From assembly GCA_036845725.1 (NCBI GenBank), contig DAIUDK010000175.1, positions 1 to 9,039 on the forward strand: DNA of 9,039 bases, read 5' to 3'. The notes beneath the pieces are model-generated. The model did no database searches and was not told where the DNA came from. It saw nothing but the letters and a program-made list of their open reading frames with translations. Positions 8,011-9,039 of this stretch are shown here, in pieces (positions within the stretch are counted from its first letter, which is position 1; every line of letters begins with the position of its first letter). The position numbers were made by a program, and so were the translations under genes. This DNA comes from DSWT01 sp036845725. Lineage in GTDB: Bacteria; Chloroflexota; Anaerolineae; B4-G1; SLSP01.

Positions 8011-8027
8011 TTATTACCGAGTAATAA
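8011..8027. promoter_or_regulatory. Short operator-like palindrome
   Basis: TTATTAC and GTAATAA form perfect 7-bp arms around CGA. The symmetry would suit a dimeric DNA-binding protein, but there is no promoter or gene here to attach it to. Confidence 0.3.
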
Positions 8028-8057
8028 TGCAATTTGGTTGTAGTCGCATAAACAACA

Positions 8058-8090
8058 AAAAAGCCCTGATCACAACGATTAGGGCTTTTT
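8058..8090. terminator. Bidirectional intrinsic terminator
   Basis: The arms at 8058-8071 and 8077-8090 (AAAAAGCCCTGATC and GATTAGGGCTTTTT) form a 14-bp stem with one G-T pair and a 5-nt ACAAC loop. An A tract on one side and a T tract on the other give a uridine run on either strand. It lies about 140 bp upstream of the beta-galactosidase remnant, where it would block minus-strand read-through into it. It also implies a transcript, present or past, ending here. Confidence 0.85.
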
Positions 8091-8160
8091 GTTTACCTAC
8101 GTCCGTTCAGATTCGAACATACTACCTTTCTAGCGTTAGTAGATTTCGCATCGTAAAAAT

Positions 8161-8365
8161 GCAGCCATTTTTATCGGGTATCTCGTGGAAAAGGTTCGTG
8201 GCTCGAAGCCTTCATACTTTTTCATACTTCGTCTCGCCGGCAGTATGAAAAAGTACGAATCGCTCCTTTCGATTGCTGGTACCATCGGATATTTCGACTC
8301 AGCCATAAAAGCGCACGGTGCTCAGCGTTATTTGCTTTGTTTTTCACTATCCAGGCATAAGCTGC
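8161..8365 (+). repeat. Diverged direct repeat, copy 1
   Basis: Colinear landmarks shared with copy 2 are: GCAGCCATTTT (8161-8171), TCTCG (8181-8185), a long hairpin (8215-8255), TCGCTCCTTTCGATTG (8260-8275), CAGCGTTATTTGC (8323-8335), GTTTTTCA (about 8339-8346) and GCATAAGCTGC (8355-8365). Ends are approximate. Small indels separate the blocks. No protein-coding function is evident. Confidence 0.6.
8215..8255. other. Long hairpin in repeat copy 1
   Basis: TACTTTTTCATACT (8215-8228) and AGTATGAAAAAGTA (8242-8255) form a perfect 14-bp stem with a 13-nt loop (TCGTCTCGCCGGC). It has no trailing U tract typical of a terminator. It could act as structured RNA, as folded single-stranded DNA, or as a symmetric protein-binding site. 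Confidence 0.8.
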
Positions 8366-8489
8366 GGGCCATAGTAGGACAAAAGGGCCTGGTTTTGCCT
8401 TATACCGTCAAAGGCCAGCCGACGATCAGACCGAGACTCAAGCACTAGCGGGCATTGTCTCGATAACGTTAACCAACCACAGTAACTCA

Positions 8490-8535
8490 GCGTTGAACTA
8501 CGCCCCCCAAAGCTAAGGACGTAGCCAGCCAACGC
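8490..8535. other. Two-part imperfect stem-loop
   Basis: GCGTTG (8490-8495) pairs with CAACGC (8530-8535), and inside it CTACG (8498-8502) pairs with CGTAG (8520-8524). Asymmetric internal bulges of 2 and 5 nt lie between the stems, and the loop is 17 nt. The shape resembles a folded recombination site or a small RNA, but the terminal bases do not fit the integron attC consensus. Confidence 0.45.
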
Positions 8536-8761
8536 CACTCAGTGGTATCCTTTCACACAGTATCGGCATAAAGCACAAGGTTGATGTTTAGCACAAGGGA
8601 CAAATCTTTGTTGGCAACAGCACACCGCACTGTGTGATCCTAGAGTGACGCTGGAAACAATGTACTGCATTAAGCACAACCGCGCCTTTTGTTCCAATCC
8701 ATAACGGAAGGTTACTAGATAAGCCGCAATGTCAACAACGTAATTCACCGTCTACGGTGGT

Positions 8762-9006
8762 GTAGCTATTTTCTATACAAGCGTCTCGCAAAGGAAGCTG
8801 TAAGTGTGAGTTCATACTTTTACATACTGTGGGTTTTCCGCAGTATGTAAAAGTATTACTCGCTTCTTGCGACTTGATGACGGCAGTGCCAGCATCACTG
8901 TGACAGGTAAAATGCAATTGGCTATAGAAGTGTAGAATGTCCAGCGTTATTTGCCAAGTTTTTCATCTTTCAGCCGTATCAAATAAGGCAATACCGCATA
9001 AGTTGC
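8762..9006 (+). repeat. Diverged direct repeat, copy 2
   Basis: Landmarks in the same order as copy 1 are: GTAGCTATTTT (8762-8772), TCTCG (8784-8788), hairpin (8814-8856), TCGCTTCTTGCGACTTG (8860-8876), CAGCGTTATTTGC (8942-8954, identical), GTTTTTCA and GCATAAGTTGC (8996-9006). It is about 40 bp longer than copy 1 through two insertions of about 20 bp each. It may continue past the window edge. Confidence 0.6.
8814..8856. other. Long hairpin in repeat copy 2
   Basis: ATACTTTTACATACTG (8814-8829) and CAGTATGTAAAAGTAT (8841-8856) form a perfect 16-bp stem with an 11-nt loop (TGGGTTTTCCG). The 14-bp core begins exactly 600 bp after that of copy 1. One base pair is swapped T-A to A-T, and the loop is unrelated. 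Confidence 0.8.
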
Positions 9007-9039
9007 TACGAACTATCAATCGGTGGCAGCGTTTTCCAT

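Larger units (their letters stand above)
7922..9039. other. Gene-poor, A+T-richer tract with diverged repeats and hairpins
   Basis: No convincing gene lies in this 1.1-kb stretch. Open frames are short, overlap on both strands, lack ribosome binding sites and give no family-like protein. Base composition shifts visibly from the GC-rich coding DNA to the left, starting around 8010-8030. The first 90 bp or so remain GC-rich. Contents I can support are a short palindrome (8011-8027), a terminator hairpin (8058-8090), two diverged direct repeats each with a long hairpin (8161-8365 and 8762-9006), and a two-part stem-loop (8490-8535). The tract may be the edge of an acquired or decaying element that interrupted or replaced the 5' end of the beta-galactosidase gene. 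Confidence 0.7.

Noticed and set aside
8004..8040. Third copy of the diverged repeat
   Set aside because: AATGCAATT with some flanking similarity is shared with 8911-8919, but a 9-mer match is expected by chance in this much sequence, and no hairpin or other landmark block accompanies it.
8101..8130. tRNA-like T-loop (GTTCGAATC on the minus strand)
   Set aside because: The flanking bases do not form a T stem, and no anticodon or acceptor arms surround it.
8539..8748. Cys-rich minus-strand open frame (CCCQQRFVPCAKHQPC...)
   Set aside because: It looks faintly like a zinc-binding module. It is only 69 codons, has no ribosome binding site, the Cys spacing does not fit a known finger, and composition is that of the non-coding tract.
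8214..8856. Hairpins as integron attC sites
   Set aside because: Cassette-like spacing and variable loops suggested this. Neither strand has the R'' (RYYYAAC) and R' (GTTRRRY) ends or the usual L-box/spacer layout, and no integrase is in the window.
8814..8856. dif/Xer or lox-type recombination site
   Set aside because: The TATGTAAA arm resembles part of a dif half-site. The spacer of 11-13 nt is longer than the 6-8 nt used by tyrosine recombinases, and the other half-site does not match.
8132..9033. Five AGCGTT motifs (8132, 8324, 8489, 8943, 9028)
   Set aside because: This is more than expected for one hexamer, but it was picked after the fact, and two of them belong to the duplicated segment. 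Spacing is irregular.
7922..9039. Insertion sequence or defence island
   Set aside because: No transposase, recombinase, nuclease or other recognisable protein, no paired terminal inverted repeats, and no CRISPR-like regular short repeats are present in the window.

Overview
The window reads like a piece of a GC-rich, free-living bacterium, most probably a member of the Chloroflexota. This is inferred from protein style, not from a marker gene: a secreted DNRLRE/PKD/CARDB surface protein, a giant BTAD-ATPase-TPR regulator and a GH42 beta-galactosidase are a common combination there. There is no rRNA, tRNA, CRISPR array or intact mobile element.

Layout. Positions 21-3122 (minus strand) encode a 1033-residue secreted multidomain protein. 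A 298-bp divergent intergenic region (3123-3420) follows. It holds a consensus-like sigma-70 promoter, a Pho-box-like direct repeat and two arrays of 7-bp repeats. Positions 3421-6597 (plus strand) encode a 1058-residue SARP/BTAD-type regulator with a STAND-like ATPase and about eight TPRs. A hairpin terminator (6603-6634) separates it from a convergent GH42 beta-galactosidase remnant (6653-7921, minus strand). The remnant keeps the nucleophile side of the barrel and the C-terminal domains but has lost the N-terminal part, including the acid/base glutamate. From about 7922 to the end of the window (about 1.1 kb) the DNA is visibly more A+T-rich and has no gene I can support. It carries a near-perfect bidirectional terminator hairpin and two diverged, same-orientation copies of a segment of at least 200 bp, about 0.6 kb apart. 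Each copy is centred on a long hairpin.

How the parts may work together. The regulator and the secreted protein are transcribed divergently from a shared control region, so the regulator could control its neighbour or itself; this is inference. The beta-galactosidase remnant is probably inactive.

Most interesting signals. (1) The two hairpins 600 bp apart keep perfect stems through a compensatory base-pair change while their loops differ. (2) A CTGANNG heptamer repeat occurs both in the regulator's leader and, in frame, inside two tandem PKD-like domains of the adjacent secreted protein. (3) An 11-bp-spaced GTCATAA direct repeat closely resembles a Pho box. I found no recognisable defence or mobile-element protein and do not claim one.
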